From assembly GCA_902168105.1 (NCBI GenBank), contig CABHOY010000015.1, forward strand, positions 62,001-126,000: a DNA stretch of 64,000 nucleotides, written 5' to 3'. Numbering within the stretch: position 1 is the stretch's first letter; each line of letters begins with the position of its first letter. The translations under genes were made by a program, and so were the position numbers. Origin of the DNA: an uncultured Flavihumibacter sp. (GTDB taxonomy: Bacteria; Bacteroidota; Bacteroidia; Chitinophagales; Chitinophagaceae). Positions 61,497 through 64,000 of this stretch are shown piece by piece. The notes below the pieces were generated by a model. That model made no database searches and was not told the origin of the DNA. It was given only the letters and a program-made list of their open reading frames with translations.

Positions 61497-63086
61497 TCAC
61501 GCAGGAGAAAGCCTGCGCGACCTTAAATACACGGCAGTTCTGTTCAGGTAAGGGAATAGCGCGATCAACAGTATTATTCCCACTAATAACCACGACATTA
61601 ACTCGTAATAGTCCATCGCAAACCGGAGCTGTGTCTGTCCGTTGATATCACGTACCAGTAATTTATTAGATGCTTTTATAGACTGTGCATGTGTCAATCC
61701 TTTAGCCAGTAAATGCTTAACTCTGAGATGCGTCGTTTGTCTTACTATCGGGTCGATTTTTGTCAGATGGTCCTGGAACGCATTGTAATGCCTGCTCTTT
61801 TCAAAGAGCTCGAAATAATTGATAATACCAATGCTCACACAAAACCCGAGATAACGGATCGCCAGGCAAATGGCGGATGCCGATACTCCCAGCGCAACCG
61901 GCACAGCGGATATCGCATAAATAATAGTTGGCACCATGATCATACCTACTCCAAGTCCTTGCATAAACAACGGTAGGAAATAGTTGTGATCATCTGCCTG
62001 TATATCGAAGAGAAAGAACATGGTGATATGAAAGATGAGCAGTAATAAGAATCCCGGTAGCCAGATATAACGTATCCGCTTTTGCTGAAGGGTCATACAA
62101 CAGGCTATAATGACACCCGTTACTAAACCCGCCATATTGATGGAATTGATGTATGACACATGCATAGGATCAAAACGTAAAACAGATACGAAGAAATTGT
62201 TGGTGATCCCCGAAGCAAACCGGCAGATATACATCATGAAAAGTACCAGCAGCGCAATCCTGAAATTACGGAACCGGAAGATGCGCAGATCAATATATGG
62301 GCGCTTCAACGCCTTCTGCCGCAACATATATAAAGCTGTTATTCCCACAATTGCAATAACACTGTACCTGATCCGCTGGTCTTCCAGCCAGTAATATTCC
62401 TGCCCGTAGATCATAATATAAGCGATCAGGCAAAGGACTAAACTGTACATGACAAAACTCTGCCAGTCCAGCTTAGACAAAGGGAAACGGACATTGAGCC
62501 GGATATTGTTCATACTAAGCAACAGCATGATCAGACAAGGCAGGTAAGAGAACAGAGCCCCTTTATAAACAACGTTGAAATTGTATGCGTCGATCAGATC
62601 AGCCGTTACCAGGTTATTGAACGGTAACGTACACAATAGCACACCGAAGAACACGGAGAAACTAATCTCCCTGGCCCGTTCACTCCGCAGACGGGTAAAC
62701 ATCAGGGAAAGAGAAAGATTGACTGTGCAGGCAAATAACATCCCCTGTATAAACCGGATAGGGAACAGGATATAAATTTCATGTGTAAGATAACAAATGA
62801 GACTCGTGATGATCTGCAGGAACGTAAACAGGATAAAATACTCCTTCGTAGCCAGGTAATTAAAGAAACGTCGCTCCAGGCTATAAAATCCAACATATCC
62901 CGCATAAAAGAGCGCCACCGCATACTGTATATCTGCCGGCTCGCTGCCATAATATCCAGCCGCTGCATTGATATTCGCCAGGGGCAGGAAGAACAGCACG
63001 AGGTTCGGCAGGATCAGCGAGAATAAGATCACCTTCACCAACCACTCCGGCGCCCACGACCTGAATATGGGAATGGAATTATCCAT
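61497..63086 (-). CDS. MFS transporter (DHA2/EmrB-like)
   Basis: 529 residues from the ATG at 63086 (MDNSIPIFRSWAPEW); the open frame has another ATG at 63113. About fourteen predicted helices, with the usual motif region near residues 85-115 strongly altered (no clear GxLaDrxGrkx), which is common in the Bacteroidota branch of this family. The C-terminal extension includes a soluble helix before the last membrane segment. The HlyD adaptor gene overlaps its start by 8 bases, so the two form an EmrAB-type efflux pair. Confidence 0.88.
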   Translation of the reverse strand: MDNSIPIFRSWAPEWLVKVILFSLILPNLVLFFLPLANINAAAGYYGSEPADIQYAVALFYAGYVGFYSLERRFFNYLATKEYFILFTFLQIITSLICYLTHEIYILFPIRFIQGMLFACTVNLSLSLMFTRLRSERAREISFSVFFGVLLCTLPFNNLVTADLIDAYNFNVVYKGALFSYLPCLIMLLLSMNNIRLNVRFPLSKLDWQSFVMYSLVLCLIAYIMIYGQEYYWLEDQRIRYSVIAIVGITALYMLRQKALKRPYIDLRIFRFRNFRIALLVLFMMYICRFASGITNNFFVSVLRFDPMHVSYINSINMAGLVTGVIIACCMTLQQKRIRYIWLPGFLLLLIFHITMFFLFDIQADDHNYFLPLFMQGLGVGMIMVPTIIYAISAVPVALGVSASAICLAIRYLGFCVSIGIINYFELFEKSRHYNAFQDHLTKIDPIVRQTTHLRVKHLLAKGLTHAQSIKASNKLLVRDINGQTQLRFAMDYYELMSWLLVGIILLIALFPYLNRTAVYLRSRRLSPA

Positions 63087-64000
63087 GACGCTGATGTTTT
63101 GGTACAGAGACATTTACATTCATACCGACCTTCAATACGTCAATATCTTTTCTGTCGCCATCAATGCGGATACGGACCGGCACACGCTGTACTATCTTGA
63201 CATAATTGCCCGTTGAGTTATCCGGTGGCAGGAGTGAAAAGGCCGAGCCTGTGGCAGGCGATAATGAAATGATCGTCCCCTTGAATTCCTGACCAGGATA
63301 GGCATCAGCAGTCACTTTTACCGAATCGCCAATATGCATGCGGGCCACCTGCGTCTCCTTGTAATTCGCCACTACCCATTTGTCTGTCTCATTATTGACA
63401 ATAAAAGCAAGTGTTTCACCAGCATCGATCATTTGTCCCACTTCCACAGTACGTCTGCCCATCCTGCCGTCATACGATGCCGTGATAACCGTATAGGTGA
63501 CATCCAGTTTATGCCTGTCAAGTAATGCTCTTTGCCTCGTGATCTCTGCACTCACCACTGCTTTTTCTGCCCTGATGTCTTCTATACGGGAAACGGCCGC
63601 ACCGTAATTGTCCTGCGCCGATTGATAATCACTCGTATTAACATCGAGTGTAGCCTGTATATTTTCGAGTTGTTGTTTGGTGGCAGATTCTTCTTTATAA
63701 AGTTGCTGATACCTGTCGTAGTCCAGTTGCTGCTTCCATACTTTAGCTTTGGTTGCAGTGATCTGTGCCTGGGCTGCTTTTGCAGTTTGTTCCATCGTAT
63801 GGATATTGCTTTCCAGTACGGCTAATTGCGCTGCGGACCTTCGGATGGACGCCTCCGTCTGTTCCTGCTGCAGAACGTATTCCCTGTTGTCAATGATTAA
63901 AAGGGTATCGCCCTTTTTTACAACCTGGTTTTCGTCGAATTTTACAGCTACTATAAATCCTCCCGCACGCGAGATGACAGGGTTTACATACTCTTGTACC
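63079..64000 (-). CDS. HlyD-family efflux adaptor (EmrA-like), N-terminus cut by window edge
   Basis: The frame runs from the window end through the ATG at 63795 to the stop at 63079, at least 306 residues. The visible part starts in the first lipoyl half (VNPVISRAGGFIVAVKFDENQVVKKGDTLLIIDN), passes through a long coiled coil (QTEASIRRSAAQLAVLESN and on to about 63600) and the second lipoyl half with ITASYDGRMGRRTVEVGQMI, then the beta-barrel domain (VVANYKETQVARMHIGDSVKV). It is the periplasmic adaptor of the MFS pump encoded next, with an 8-base overlap. The N-terminal membrane anchor lies outside the window. Confidence 0.9.
   Translation of the reverse strand, partial: VQEYVNPVISRAGGFIVAVKFDENQVVKKGDTLLIIDNREYVLQQEQTEASIRRSAAQLAVLESNIHTMEQTAKAAQAQITATKAKVWKQQLDYDRYQQLYKEESATKQQLENIQATLDVNTSDYQSAQDNYGAAVSRIEDIRAEKAVVSAEITRQRALLDRHKLDVTYTVITASYDGRMGRRTVEVGQMIDAGETLAFIVNNETDKWVVANYKETQVARMHIGDSVKVTADAYPGQEFKGTIISLSPATGSAFSLLPPDNSTGNYVKIVQRVPVRIRIDGDRKDIDVLKVGMNVNVSVPKHQRHG

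Noticed and set aside
1..64000. CRISPR array or cas genes
   Set aside because: No regularly spaced repeats with unique spacers and no Cas-like protein were seen. The only direct repeats are short operator-like pairs.

Overview
The window looks like a chromosomal segment of a Bacteroidota bacterium, most likely a member of the Chitinophagaceae close to Chitinophaga. Evidence: a SusC/SusD pair with its own ECF sigma factor and FecR anti-sigma factor, a SusC with an N-terminal STN domain, GldA and GldF/GldG-like proteins, GSCFA and LptE family proteins, and promoters of the Bacteroidota type (TTTG, 19-20 bases, TAnnTTTG). Nothing was searched against a database; all names come from motifs and remembered family features.

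Layout. 1-3521 (minus) is a housekeeping block: a partial unknown gene, LptE, a sigma-54 activator and MiaB. 3598-10006 (minus) holds two NarL-type two-component systems separated by an AT-rich islet with an RloA/RloB (AbiL-like) putative defence pair and two very long near-perfect palindromes. 10044-14046 carries a membrane protein, a lipoprotein and MarR, MocR and ArsR regulators. 14061-20874 is a TetR-controlled drug-efflux operon (TolC, HlyD, two ABC ATPases, two permeases), with the same palindromic operator before tetR and before the operon. 20945-25400 carries a MocR regulator and an alkylation-repair cluster (an unusual ArsR-Ada N-domain fusion, AlkA and Ogt) bracketed by two related structured repeats in opposite orientation. 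25610-40387 is general metabolism: decarboxylase, DMT exporter, GNAT-DinB fusion, Nudix, RlmB, HMG-CoA lyase, GSCFA, MHS transporter, patatin, MiaE, BioF-like enzyme and penicillin acylase. A tRNA-Lys at 40462 is followed by a markedly AT-rich insert (a membrane-bound AraC regulator and a serine hydrolase). 43561-53862 (minus) is a complete sigma/FecR/SusC/SusD locus that continues into a GldA ATPase and a GldF-GldG fusion instead of carbohydrate enzymes. 54240-61410 is an accessory stretch of small regulators, hydrolases and hypothetical genes with some decayed fragments. 61497-64000 (minus) is an MFS/HlyD efflux pair cut by the window end.

The main candidates for something new are: (1) the alkylation-response cluster with an ArsR-type regulator fused to the Ada methylphosphotriester-sensing domain, with an operator-like palindrome over its start; (2) two palindromes of 115 and 109 bases built to the same plan, with the same single mismatch at the same distance from the centre; (3) the covarying 150-base inverted elements around the repair genes; (4) the SusCD-Gld ABC operon; and (5) a MocR regulator whose PLP-binding lysine is replaced by histidine.
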